Origin: Sphingomonas sp. Root720
Lineage (GTDB): Bacteria; Pseudomonadota; Alphaproteobacteria; Sphingomonadales; Sphingomonadaceae
Assembly: GCF_001428605.1 (NCBI RefSeq)
Contig: NZ_LMID01000015.1
Span: 463,684 to 527,683 of the forward strand
DNA: 64,000 bases
Reading direction: 5' to 3'
Below are positions 56,248 through 64,000 of this stretch, one piece after another. Positions within the stretch are counted from its first letter, which is position 1. Each line of letters starts with the position of its first letter. A program made the position numbers and the translations under genes. The notes below the pieces were generated by a model. The model had not been told where the DNA came from, did not search any database, and saw only the letters and a program-made list of their open reading frames with translations.

Positions 56248-57023
56248 TCCGCATCGCGATCGCGAACCAGAAGGGCGGGGTGGGCAAGACCACCACGGCG
56301 ATCAACCTTGCGACCGCGCTCGCGGCGACGGGGTGGCGCGTGCTGCTGGTCGATTTCGATCCGCAAGGCAATGCTTCCACCGGCCTCGGCATCGACCAGG
56401 CCGCGCGCGACCGGTCAAGCTACGAGCTTCTGCGCCGTGACTGCTCGCTGGGCGAGGCCGTGGTACCGACTCGAATCCCGCGCCTCGATATCGTGCCGGC
56501 GACCGTCGACCTCACCGGCGCCGAGATCGAGCTGATCGATGTCGAGAAGCGCACCCACCGGCTGCACGACGCGCTTGCCCAGGACGAGAATCGCTGGGAC
56601 GTCTGTCTGATCGATTGTCCGCCTTCGCTCGGGCTGCTCACCGTCAATGCGCTGGTCGCGGCGAACATGATGCTGGTGCCGCTGCAATGCGAGTTCTTCG
56701 CGCTCGAAGGTTTGACCCAGTTGCTCCAGACAATCGAGCGGGTGCGCGCGCGCTTCAATCCCGGGCTGTCGATTCTGGGGGTAGCGCTGACCATGTACGA
56801 CCGGCGCAACCGGCTGTCCGAGCAGGTTGCCGCCGACGTGCGCGACGTATTGGGGGATGTGGTGTTCGAAACGGTGATTCCGCGCAATGTGCGCCTGTCG
56901 GAGGCGCCGAGCCATGGCGTGCCGGCGCTGATCTACGACGTCCGCTGCCCGGGCTCCGAAGCCTATATCGCGCTCGCCCGCGAATGCATCGCCCGGCTGA
57001 CCAGCAAGGCGCAGGCGGCATGA
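56244..57023 (+). CDS. parA: Chromosome partitioning ATPase ParA (Soj)
   Basis: ParA is the DNA-bound ATPase that pulls ParB-parS complexes apart. The 259-residue protein has the deviant Walker A ANQKGGVGKTTTAINLATAL (about 7-26) with both signature lysines. LLVDFDPQGNASTGLG (Walker A') and VCLIDCPPSLGLLTVNAL (Walker B) follow. It has no N-terminal helix-turn-helix, so it is of the chromosomal (short) type. It overlaps rsmG upstream and parB downstream. Confidence 0.97.
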   Translation: MIRIAIANQKGGVGKTTTAINLATALAATGWRVLLVDFDPQGNASTGLGIDQAARDRSSYELLRRDCSLGEAVVPTRIPRLDIVPATVDLTGAEIELIDVEKRTHRLHDALAQDENRWDVCLIDCPPSLGLLTVNALVAANMMLVPLQCEFFALEGLTQLLQTIERVRARFNPGLSILGVALTMYDRRNRLSEQVAADVRDVLGDVVFETVIPRNVRLSEAPSHGVPALIYDVRCPGSEAYIALARECIARLTSKAQAA

Positions 57024-57916
57024 GCGCCGATGGCCCGCGCCGTGGCCTCGGACGGGGCCTGTCGTCGCTGCTCGGCGAAGTCACGGCCGAGCAGCCGCTC
57101 GCGCCGGGCGCCGCCCGTCCCGCCGGGATCCAGATGGTCGCAGTCGCCGCGATCGAGCCCAATCCCGACCAGCCGCGCCGGCATTTCGACGCTGCCGCGC
57201 TCGACGAGCTCGCCGCCTCGATCGGTGCGCGCGGGCTGATCCAGCCGATCGTCGTCCGCCCGCATCCCCATAGCGGCGGCTATCAGATCATCGCCGGCGA
57301 GCGACGCTGGCGCGCGGCGCAGCGCGCGCGCATCCATGAGCTGCCGGTGATCATCCGCGAGCTGTCCGACGCCGAGACGCTCGAACTGGCGATCGTCGAG
57401 AATGTCCAGCGAGAGGATCTCAACGCGATCGAGGAAGCCGAGGCCTACCAGCGCCTCGTCGGCGACTTCGGCCATACCCAGGAGGCGTTGGCCAAGCTGG
57501 TCGGCAAGTCGCGCAGCCATGTCGCCAATCTGATGCGGCTGCTCGACCTGCCCAAGCCGGTCCGCGACATGGTCGCCGACGGCCGGCTCAGCATGGGCCA
57601 CGCCCGCGCGCTCGTCACCGTTCCCAATGCCGAGGAGCTGGCCGAGCAGGTGGTCGAGCAGGACCTGTCGGTGCGTGCCGCGGAGAAGCTGGTCCGGGCC
57701 GGCCGGAGCGGTGGCGATGCCCCCAGGTCGGCTACGCCGCGACCGAGCCCGCCCGCCGACACCGACATCGCTGCGCTCGAACGCCATCTCGGCGACATCC
57801 TCGGCCTCAAGGTGACGATCGAGCATGGCGAAAAGGGCGGCCGCATCGCCATCGCCTATTCGACCCTCGACCAGCTCGATCTCGTCTGCCAGCGGCTGAG
57901 CGGCGAGCCGATCTGA
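57020..57916 (+). CDS. parB: Chromosome partitioning protein ParB (Spo0J)
   Basis: ParB binds parS and spreads as a CTP-dependent clamp. The 298-residue protein has the N-terminal ParA-stimulating RRGLGRGLSSLLG. The CTPase motif region contains IEPNPDQPRRHFD and GERRWRAAQ, with ENVQREDLNAIEEAEAYQRL. The helix-turn-helix QEALAKLVGKSRSHVANLMR recognises parS, and the C-terminal dimerisation domain follows an Ala/Pro linker. ATG 57020 overlaps the parA stop. The 238 bases after it hold no gene. Confidence 0.96.
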   Translation: MSADGPRRGLGRGLSSLLGEVTAEQPLAPGAARPAGIQMVAVAAIEPNPDQPRRHFDAAALDELAASIGARGLIQPIVVRPHPHSGGYQIIAGERRWRAAQRARIHELPVIIRELSDAETLELAIVENVQREDLNAIEEAEAYQRLVGDFGHTQEALAKLVGKSRSHVANLMRLLDLPKPVRDMVADGRLSMGHARALVTVPNAEELAEQVVEQDLSVRAAEKLVRAGRSGGDAPRSATPRPSPPADTDIAALERHLGDILGLKVTIEHGEKGGRIAIAYSTLDQLDLVCQRLSGEPI

Positions 57917-58154
57917 GATCCGGTGTGAACCATCTCGGCCGTCGGATCGAAATCCGAGGCTAAAGCATTGACGAAAAACCCGCTGCTCCTGGAAAGCGGC
58001 GGGCGCATCGAGGAGTCGCAAGCCCTGCCGCTTGCTCTCTTAAGACGGAATCTCAGCCGCTTGAGACATGGGCTCAGCTTTTGCTGGAGCGACGGGGATG
58101 TTCAGACGGCGACCGAACGTCCTCAGATCCCGTCTCAGCAAGCTTCCTCGAGGC

Positions 58155-59177
58155 TCAGCGCCGTGCTGCCGCCGCGACCCGCGCGATGGTGAGAAGCTCC
58201 TCGCCGATCAGCACCAGGCCGGGCGATCCCGAGCGCTTATAGGCGCGTTCGAGCGCGGCGAGACGGGTAGTGGCGGTGGCGATGCGATCCGGCGACCAAC
58301 GCTGAAGAAGCCCGGCCACGACCTTCTGATCCTTCCAGAAAATCGCCCGGCCGGCACCTGCCATCACCGATTCGACGCTCTGCCCGCCCGCGACCTCGGC
58401 GCGCAGCGGCGCGATCTGGGCAAGGCGGCGCAGCACCGCACGGACCGCGCCGATCGCCTCGGACGCGCCGATCAGCGCCAGCTCGGAAGCAGCCTGGTCG
58501 GGCCGTCCGCCCATCACCGCATCGACGATCGCGCTGAGATCGCTCTCGTCATTGGCGGCCCCGATCGTCTCGAAGGCGGCGCTGTCGGCGGGTTTGGGGT
58601 CCTCGGGGCTGGCGTCGAGGAACAGCGCCAGCTTTTCCAGCTCGCGCGCCATCAGGCCCCGGTCGGCGTTGGTCGCGGAGACGATCGCCTGGGCGGCACG
58701 CGGTTCGAGCCGCAGACCGAGCTCGCGGCCGATCTCGACGGCGACCTGGTCGGCCTGCCGCCCCTCGGGCAGATAGGAGGCGAAGGCGAGCGCGGCGGGG
58801 GAGGCGAGGGCGAGCTTCACCAGCTTCGCGTCCTTGCGCAGGTTGCCCGCGATCGCGACCACCGGGTTGCCGGCCGACGTCGCTTGGAGCAGCGCCGCGG
58901 CGGCGTCGACGATCTCGTCGCCCGCCGGGTCGACCCTGATGTGCCGGGCGCCACCGAACAGCGAGATCGAGGCGGCCTCGTCGGCGAGGCGAGCGGGATC
59001 GTCCTTGAGCTGGCTGCCGCCGAGATCGATCCGCTCGGCATCGGCGCCCATCGCCTTGTCGATGCGGGCGGCCAGCGCCCGCGATCCCGATTCGTCGGGG
59101 CCGTAGAGGAGGATCAGCCGGATGGCGGGATCGGGCTTGTCGAGCGCGCGCGCGATCTGGCCGGCGTCGGCTTTCAC
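58155..59177 (-). CDS. holA: DNA polymerase III delta subunit
   Basis: HolA is the clamp-loader wrench that opens the beta clamp. The 340-residue protein has the AAA+-like fold with a weak P-loop area (LILLYGPDESGSRALAARID near 23-42), then SLFGGARHIRVDPAGDEIVD and LGLRLEPRAAQAIVSATNAD. It also shows LEKLALFL, and the C-terminal collar helices. It is the last gene of the DUF3576-leuS-lptE-holA operon, with its ATG overlapping the lptE stop. Confidence 0.92.
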   Translation of the reverse strand: MKADAGQIARALDKPDPAIRLILLYGPDESGSRALAARIDKAMGADAERIDLGGSQLKDDPARLADEAASISLFGGARHIRVDPAGDEIVDAAAALLQATSAGNPVVAIAGNLRKDAKLVKLALASPAALAFASYLPEGRQADQVAVEIGRELGLRLEPRAAQAIVSATNADRGLMARELEKLALFLDASPEDPKPADSAAFETIGAANDESDLSAIVDAVMGGRPDQAASELALIGASEAIGAVRAVLRRLAQIAPLRAEVAGGQSVESVMAGAGRAIFWKDQKVVAGLLQRWSPDRIATATTRLAALERAYKRSGSPGLVLIGEELLTIARVAAAARR

Positions 59178-59680
59178 TGGGCCGCGCTGCGCCCCGCATA
59201 GGTGGCCAGCCGCGCGACGATCTGGTCAGCGAGATTCTCGGCCAGCCGTTCGAGCGCGGTCTGCTCGGCGGCGACGGTGGCATATTCGGAACCGGTGACG
59301 TCGATGCCGGCATCGGACGCGGCGGTCTGGTCGAGCAGCACGCCGCCGGTTGCCGCGTCCAGCAGGCGATAGCGGGCGCGCAGCGTCCGCCGCTCGCGGC
59401 TGATCGCATTGTCCTGCCGGATACCGAAGCCGGTGATCTGGTCGTCGAGTTCGACCTCGAGCCGAAAGCGCGGGGTCGTCTCGCCCTGGCGGTGGAGCCG
59501 GTCGTTGAGCGCGTTGCGGATCAGCCAGCCATTCTGGCCGCCGATCGCCGAGACCTCGACGGCCCGCAGCGACGAGGCGACCGAGCCCGCGCCGCCATCG
59601 GCGTAGAGCGGGTGCAGCACACAGCCCGGCAGCGCCGCCGCCATGCCGATCGCACAGGCCAGGAGCAGCGCGCGGGTCAT
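59174..59680 (-). CDS. lptE: LPS-assembly lipoprotein LptE
   Basis: LptE plugs the LptD barrel that inserts lipopolysaccharide in the outer membrane. The 168-residue protein has a lipoprotein signal ([20 protein letters not shown], Cys near 20) followed by LHPLYADGG, the typical LptE start. The beta-rich body includes [20 protein letters not shown] and [14 protein letters not shown]. Position between leuS and holA is the standard leuS-lptE-holA order. Confidence 0.92.
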   Translation of the reverse strand: MTRALLLACAIGMAAALPGCVLHPLYADGGAGSVASSLRAVEVSAIGGQNGWLIRNALNDRLHRQGETTPRFRLEVELDDQITGFGIRQDNAISRERRTLRARYRLLDAATGGVLLDQTAASDAGIDVTGSEYATVAAEQTALERLAENLADQIVARLATYAGRSAAQ

Positions 59681-62184
59681 GCGACGATGTTCACCAGGCG
59701 ATCGGGCACGACGATGATCTTCTTCGGCGTGTTGCCCTCGAGCAGTTTGGCGACCTTGTCGGATTCGAGCGCCATCCGTTCGAGCGCGTCCTTCGGCGCG
59801 CCCTTGGGGGCGGTCAGCGTGTCGCGCAGCTTGCCGTTGATCTGCACCGCGATCGTCACCTCGTCATCGACCAGCAGGGCGGGATCATGCTCCGGCCAGG
59901 GCGCGTCGGCAACCAGTCCCTGCTCGCCGAGCCGGTCCCAGGCCTCCTCGGCGAGATGCGGCACCATCGGCGCGACGAGGCGGACGAGGGCGCGGGCGGC
60001 GGCGGTGCGGCTCGCCGAGGGCGCGGCCTTCTCGATCGCGTTGGCGAGCTCGTGGACCTTGGCGACGGCGCGGTTGAAGCCCAGCCCCTCGATGTCGGCG
60101 GCGATGCCCGCGATCGCCTTGTGGAGCTTGCGGTCCAGCTCCCGGTCGCCGCCGTCTCCCGCTTCGGCGGCATCGGTGATGCGCCACAGCCGGTTGACGA
60201 AGCGCCAGCAGCCCTCGATGCCGCTCTCGGTCCATTCCAGGTCGCGTTCGGGCGGGCTGTCGGACAGCATGAACCAGCGCACCGCGTCCGCGCCATATTG
60301 CTCGACGATCGGACCGGGATCGACGGTGTTCTTCTTCGACTTGGACATCTTCTCGATGCGGCCGACCGTCACCGGCTGGCCGGTCGCGATCACCGCGCCG
60401 TTCGAGATCTCCTCGGGGCTCAGCCACTGTCCGTCGGGACCCTTGTAGGTCTCGTGCGTCACCATGCCCTGGGTGAACAGGCCGGTGAACGGCTCCTTGA
60501 CCGAGATCTTGCCGATCCGTTCGAGCGCGCGGGTCCAGAAGCGCGCGTAGAGCAGGTGGAGGATCGCATGCTCGACCCCGCCGATATATTGCCCCACCGG
60601 CATCCAGCTCTCGGCCACGGCGCGGTCGAACGGCTTGTCCGATGGCTGGCTGGCGAAGCGGATGAAATACCAGGAGGAATCGACGAAGGTATCGAGCGTG
60701 TCGGTCTCGCGCCGCGCGGGCTTGCCGCAGCTGGGGCAGTCGACATGCTTCCAGGTCGGATGGCGGTCGAGCGGGTTGCCGGGAATGTCGAAGTTGACGT
60801 CCTCGGGCAGCACGACGGGAAGCTGGTCGACGGGAACCCCGACCGGTCCGCAATCGTCGCAATGGATGATCGGGATCGGCGTGCCCCAATAGCGCTGGCG
60901 CGACACGCCCCAGTCGCGCAGCCGCCATACGGTGGTGCCGGTGCCCCAGCCCTCGGCCTCGCCGCGCGCGATCACCGCCGCCTTGGCCTCCTCGACCGAC
61001 AGGCCGTCGAGGAAGGCCGAATTGACGATGCGGCCGGGGCCGACATAGGCCTCGTCGCCGATCGGCGCGGCGGCCTCTTCGGGGGAGGGGGCGACGACCC
61101 TTTTGACCGGCAGCGCATATTTGCGCGCGAAGTCGAGGTCGCGCTGGTCGTGCGCGGGGCAGCCGAACACCGCGCCGGTGCCATAGTCCATCAGCACGAA
61201 ATTGGCGACGAACAGCGGCAGCTTCCAGCTCGGGTCGAGCGGATGCACCACCGAGAGGCCGGTGTCGTAGCCCTTCTTCTCGGCGGTCTCGATTTCGGCC
61301 GCGGCGGTGCCGGTGCGCTTGCACTCGGCGATGAAGTCCTGCAGCGCCGGATTGCCCGAGCTCAGCGCCTGGGCGATCGGATGGTCTGCGGCGACCGCCG
61401 CGAAGCTGGCGCCGAACAGCGTGTCGGGCCGTGTCGTGAACACGTCGAGGCTGGTCTGGTTGCCGGCCGGAGCGTCGAGCCGGAAGGTGAAGCGCATGCC
61501 CTGCGACTTGCCGATCCAGTTCTCCTGCATCGTCCGGACCTTCTCGGGCCACTGGTCGAGCGTCTTGAGGCCGTCGAGCAGTTCGTCGGCGAAATCGGTG
61601 ATCTTGAGGAACCACTGGTTGAGCTTGCGCCGCTCGACCAGCGCGCCCGAGCGCCAGCCCCGCCCATCGATCACCTGCTCGTTGGCGAGCACGGTCATGT
61701 CGACCGGGTCCCAGTTGACCGCCGATTCCTTGCGGTAGACGAGGCCCGCCGCATAGAGTTCGAGGAACAGCGCCTGTTCCTGGCCGTAATAATCGGGTTC
61801 GCAGGTCGCCAGCTCGCGGCTCCAGTCGAGCGCGAAGCCGATCCGCTTGAGCTGCGCGCGCATCGCCGCGATGTTGGCGCGTGTCCAGTCGCCCGGATGG
61901 ACCTTCTTCTCCATCGCCGCATTCTCGGCCGGCATGCCGAAGGCGTCCCATCCCATCGGGTGGAGCACCTCATAGCCCTTCATCCGCCGATAGCGGGCGA
62001 GCACGTCGCCCATCGTATAGTTGCGGACATGGCCCATATGGATGCGCCCCGAAGGATAGGGGAACATCTCCAGCACATAGGTCTTCGGCTTGGGGCTGTC
62101 GTCGCGCGCCCGGAAGGTGCCCTGGCTTTCCCAGACACCCTGCCAGTGCGCGTCGGCCTTCAGATGGTTGAAACGCGCGCTCAC
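59677..62184 (-). CDS. leuS: Leucyl-tRNA synthetase
   Basis: LeuS charges tRNA-Leu. The 835-residue class I enzyme has the HIGH-type motif [20 protein letters not shown] (about 43-62). The editing domain (DTLFGASF...; [20 protein letters not shown]) follows, then zinc-ribbon-like [20 protein letters not shown], and KMSKSKKN near residue 610. The anticodon domain and C-terminal tRNA-contact domain end [13 protein letters not shown]. It starts 19 bases after the DUF3576 gene and overlaps lptE as ATGA. Confidence 0.97.
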   Translation of the reverse strand: MSARFNHLKADAHWQGVWESQGTFRARDDSPKPKTYVLEMFPYPSGRIHMGHVRNYTMGDVLARYRRMKGYEVLHPMGWDAFGMPAENAAMEKKVHPGDWTRANIAAMRAQLKRIGFALDWSRELATCEPDYYGQEQALFLELYAAGLVYRKESAVNWDPVDMTVLANEQVIDGRGWRSGALVERRKLNQWFLKITDFADELLDGLKTLDQWPEKVRTMQENWIGKSQGMRFTFRLDAPAGNQTSLDVFTTRPDTLFGASFAAVAADHPIAQALSSGNPALQDFIAECKRTGTAAAEIETAEKKGYDTGLSVVHPLDPSWKLPLFVANFVLMDYGTGAVFGCPAHDQRDLDFARKYALPVKRVVAPSPEEAAAPIGDEAYVGPGRIVNSAFLDGLSVEEAKAAVIARGEAEGWGTGTTVWRLRDWGVSRQRYWGTPIPIIHCDDCGPVGVPVDQLPVVLPEDVNFDIPGNPLDRHPTWKHVDCPSCGKPARRETDTLDTFVDSSWYFIRFASQPSDKPFDRAVAESWMPVGQYIGGVEHAILHLLYARFWTRALERIGKISVKEPFTGLFTQGMVTHETYKGPDGQWLSPEEISNGAVIATGQPVTVGRIEKMSKSKKNTVDPGPIVEQYGADAVRWFMLSDSPPERDLEWTESGIEGCWRFVNRLWRITDAAEAGDGGDRELDRKLHKAIAGIAADIEGLGFNRAVAKVHELANAIEKAAPSASRTAAARALVRLVAPMVPHLAEEAWDRLGEQGLVADAPWPEHDPALLVDDEVTIAVQINGKLRDTLTAPKGAPKDALERMALESDKVAKLLEGNTPKKIIVVPDRLVNIVA

Positions 62185-62203
62185 TGATATTCCGCTTCTC
62201 TGT

Positions 62204-62650
62204 CTATCCGACGCTGATGGTGGCGCGGCGCAGATCGCGCGCCTTGGTCAGGATGATGTCCTCGAGCTTCTGCACGGTCGCGGCCTGGACCGCCGAATCG
62301 ACCCAATTGCCGTTCGACAGCACCTGGCGCTGCGCCGCGACGCGGACGGCGTCGGCGCGCAGGTCGGAATCGAGGATGGTGACGGTCAGCTTCATCCGCT
62401 CGGCCGGCTGGTTGGGATTCACATACCAGTCGGTGACGATCACGCCGCCGTTCGAATCGGTCTGCAGCAGCGGCATGAAGCTCAGCGTCTCGAGCGACGC
62501 CTTCCACAAATAGGTGTTGATGCCGATCGTCGTCGTCTTGGCGGCCGCCACGTCGGAGGCTAACTGCGCCTTGTTCCGGCCGCCGCCGCAGCCTGCCAGC
62601 AGGGCGACGAGGGCGATGGCGGTCGCGGTGCGGAGGGTGCGGCTGGTCAT
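62204..62650 (-). CDS. DUF3576 family lipoprotein
   Basis: A 148-residue lipoprotein with the signal [17 protein letters not shown] (lipobox LLAGC near 21). It continues [40 protein letters not shown] and [20 protein letters not shown], the DUF3576 signature. Function is unknown, but the fixed place upstream of leuS-lptE hints at an outer-membrane role (inference). It heads the leftward operon. Confidence 0.9.
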   Translation of the reverse strand: MTSRTLRTATAIALVALLAGCGGGRNKAQLASDVAAAKTTTIGINTYLWKASLETLSFMPLLQTDSNGGVIVTDWYVNPNQPAERMKLTVTILDSDLRADAVRVAAQRQVLSNGNWVDSAVQAATVQKLEDIILTKARDLRRATISVG

Positions 62651-62836
62651 GTCCGGGCGTCCTTGGGGATCGATGGTATCGCGATGCCGGCCGTTATAGT
62701 CGGAACCCCCGGACCCGCAAGCGATCTTGACGCGTTGCAGCGCCGCGCGTGGCGCCAGCTGTGGAGTAAATGCAACAATGTCTTTTTTTCGCCCAGGACT
62801 CTGAAAATTCGCGGAAAGTCGGCTGGCATCGACTCG

Positions 62837-62866
62837 TTGGCGATGCTAGTGCGCCCTATATAGAAT
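62837..62866 (+). promoter_or_regulatory. Candidate promoter of the barrel-like protein gene
   Basis: TTGGCG (62837-62842) with TATAGA (62859-62864, 16-base spacer) or TAGAAT (62861-62866, 18-base spacer). The start codon follows about 20 bases later, giving a short leader. Confidence 0.4.
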
Positions 62867-62884
62867 AAAATCGAGTTGTGCAGG

Positions 62885-63601
62885 ATGATGGCAAAGGGGG
62901 TCAGAAAAGTGCTGTTTGGCGCCGCTGCGGCTGCGTCGATGGCCTTTGTCGTCCCTGCGATGTCCGCCAAGCCAGCACCCGCCCCCAAGGTCAAGATCGA
63001 CAAGAAGAAGGCCCGCGGCATCGGCTTCTTCACGCCGACCGCCGCCGATCCGCGGCAGGCCGCCCTGTTCGATCGCGTCGGCGGCAGCTTCAACGATCCC
63101 GGTTTTCGCTTCACCCCCTCGGGCGGCAACGGCAAGCGCGCCGTGACCGTCGCGATTCGCGCCCGTTCGAGCAACCGGCCCAGTGCCGGCACGCTCGCTG
63201 CCGCGAACAGCACCACGCTCTCCGCAGGCCTCGCTCCTAGCGCCTACAGCCTGGGCGCCTCGCTGGGCTGGAAGCATTTCGCGCTGTCGGGCGACTTCGC
63301 CAAGATCGACGGCGGCGTCGTCCCCGAGGGCCGCGAGATGGCCGATATCGGTCTGAGCTATTCGGGCCGCAAGTGGAGCACCCGCCTGCTGTTCGGTGCC
63401 GAGCGCGCCACTGGCAACGCCCCGATCGGCGGGCCGGACGAGGCGATGTCGGTCGATCTCGGTACCTCCTTCTCGCTGACCCGCAACCTCGAGCTCTCGG
63501 GGGGCGTCCGCTACAAGTCCCAGCGCGAGCGGCTCGACCTGAGCAGCGACCAGCGGCGCGACAGCCAGGCGATCTACATCGGAACCGCCTTCAAGTTCTG
63601 A
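62885..63601 (+). CDS. Small outer-membrane beta-barrel-like protein
   Basis: A 238-residue exported protein. The signal peptide is GVRKVLFGAAAAASMAFVVP with a cut near MSA. A basic linker (PAPAPKVKIDKKKARGIGFF) precedes alternating amphipathic strands (AYSLGASLGWKHFALSGDFA; MADIGLSYSGRKWSTRLLFG; NLELSGGVRYKSQRERLDLS) ending IYIGTAFKF, a C-terminal Phe as in porin-type barrels. The family is unrecognised. ATG 62885 or 62888 is preferred over the in-frame TTG at 62876. Confidence 0.75.
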   Translation: MMAKGVRKVLFGAAAAASMAFVVPAMSAKPAPAPKVKIDKKKARGIGFFTPTAADPRQAALFDRVGGSFNDPGFRFTPSGGNGKRAVTVAIRARSSNRPSAGTLAAANSTTLSAGLAPSAYSLGASLGWKHFALSGDFAKIDGGVVPEGREMADIGLSYSGRKWSTRLLFGAERATGNAPIGGPDEAMSVDLGTSFSLTRNLELSGGVRYKSQRERLDLSSDQRRDSQAIYIGTAFKF

Positions 63602-63652
63602 CCTGGAGCGAAGGCTGATAGCCTTCCCTTTCTCTCCGTCTGACCGCCGCGG

Positions 63653-64000
63653 CTAGGCCTTCAGCTTCGCCGCCGCCTTGGCGCGCTTCACGATCTCGGC
63701 GATATCGGGCTTGCCTGCGGGGACGATCCAGCTTCCACCCACACACAGCACCGCATCGAGCGCGAGCCAGTCGCGGGCATTGTCCTCGGTGATCCCGCCG
63801 GTCGGGCAGAAGCGGGCGGCGGCGAGCGGTGCGGCGAGCGCCTTGAGCGCGGGGATGCCGCCATTGGCCATGGCGGGGAAGAATTTGAAATGGGTGAGCC
63901 CCATGTCGAGGCCGCGCATGATGTCGCCGGCATTGGCGGTGCCCGGCAGGAAGGGCAGCCCGGTGCCGATCGCGGCGTTGGCGAGCCGGTCGGTGAGGCC
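63653..64000 (-). CDS. eda: KDPG aldolase (partial, start beyond right edge)
   Basis: The C-terminal ~115 residues of 2-keto-3-deoxy-6-phosphogluconate aldolase, the Entner-Doudoroff enzyme giving pyruvate and glyceraldehyde-3-phosphate. PFLPGTANAGDIMRGLDMGL is followed by THFKFFPAMANGG, which carries the Schiff-base Lys. RFCPTGGITEDNARDWLAL (phosphate site) and CVGGSWIVP follow. The reading frame is open to base 64000, so the N-terminal part lies outside. Other Entner-Doudoroff genes probably adjoin. Confidence 0.92.
   Translation of the reverse strand, partial: GLTDRLANAAIGTGLPFLPGTANAGDIMRGLDMGLTHFKFFPAMANGGIPALKALAAPLAAARFCPTGGITEDNARDWLALDAVLCVGGSWIVPAGKPDIAEIVKRAKAAAKLKA

Noticed and set aside
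57917..58154. Gene in the gap between parB and holA
   Set aside because: The only frame is a short shadow with poor codon pattern; the convergent gap seems non-coding.
59887..62187. 766-residue open frame antisense to leuS
   Set aside because: leuS is complete with its HIGH and KMSKS motifs; the antisense frame has shadow composition.

Overview
This is a high-GC chromosomal segment, apparently from a sphingomonad-type alphaproteobacterium (Sphingomonadales; a Sphingomonas/Rhizorhabdus-like organism is my best guess from gene families, not from a database search). Supporting signs are the ppsR-hemE neighbourhood of alphaproteobacterial origins, small families typical of the group (DUF3297, DUF1491, MmcB, DUF6489, DUF3576), a PEPxxWA-CTERM sorting tail, CcrM-type GANTC sites and a CtrA-type box. 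No tRNA, rRNA, CRISPR array or complete insertion sequence is visible.

Layout. 0-9 kb: proton-pumping pyrophosphatase, an acetyltransferase, glnD, a small DUF983 operon facing a MocR-type regulator across a perfect palindrome, a thioesterase, and a frameshifted periplasmic protein gene behind mutS. 9-24 kb: mutS, malic enzyme maeB, recF and gyrB, then the paired membrane proteins DUF2339/DUF3999. 23.5-30 kb: small metabolic and stress genes, including a pirin / WrbA / LysR group and msrB. 30-36 kb: a class A penicillin-binding protein, a YgjP-like metallopeptidase, a SCO lipoprotein, an ankyrin protein and mmcB. 35.8-41.4 kb: a long leftward run of hpf-ptsN-thioesterase-DUF1491 and ppsR-maf-aroE-coaE-dnaQ.

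The centre of interest is 41.4-58 kb. The 301-bp gap between ppsR and hemE has one perfect and four near-perfect DnaA boxes, five GANTC sites and an AT-rich end, so I read it as the chromosomal replication origin. Genes flanking it point away from it: ppsR leftward, hemE-hemJ-rho rightward. About 11-14 kb to the right, mnmE/mnmG/rsmG carry four parS-like centromere sites just ahead of parA-parB, so origin and partition system are both here. A low-GC insert between mnmE and mnmG carries a solitary Cas2-fold (SinR-like) protein.

58-64 kb: the leftward operon DUF3576-leuS-lptE-holA, a small outer-membrane-barrel-like protein, and the C-terminal part of KDPG aldolase running off the right edge. 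Dispersed palindromic (REP/BIME-like) elements sit between many genes.
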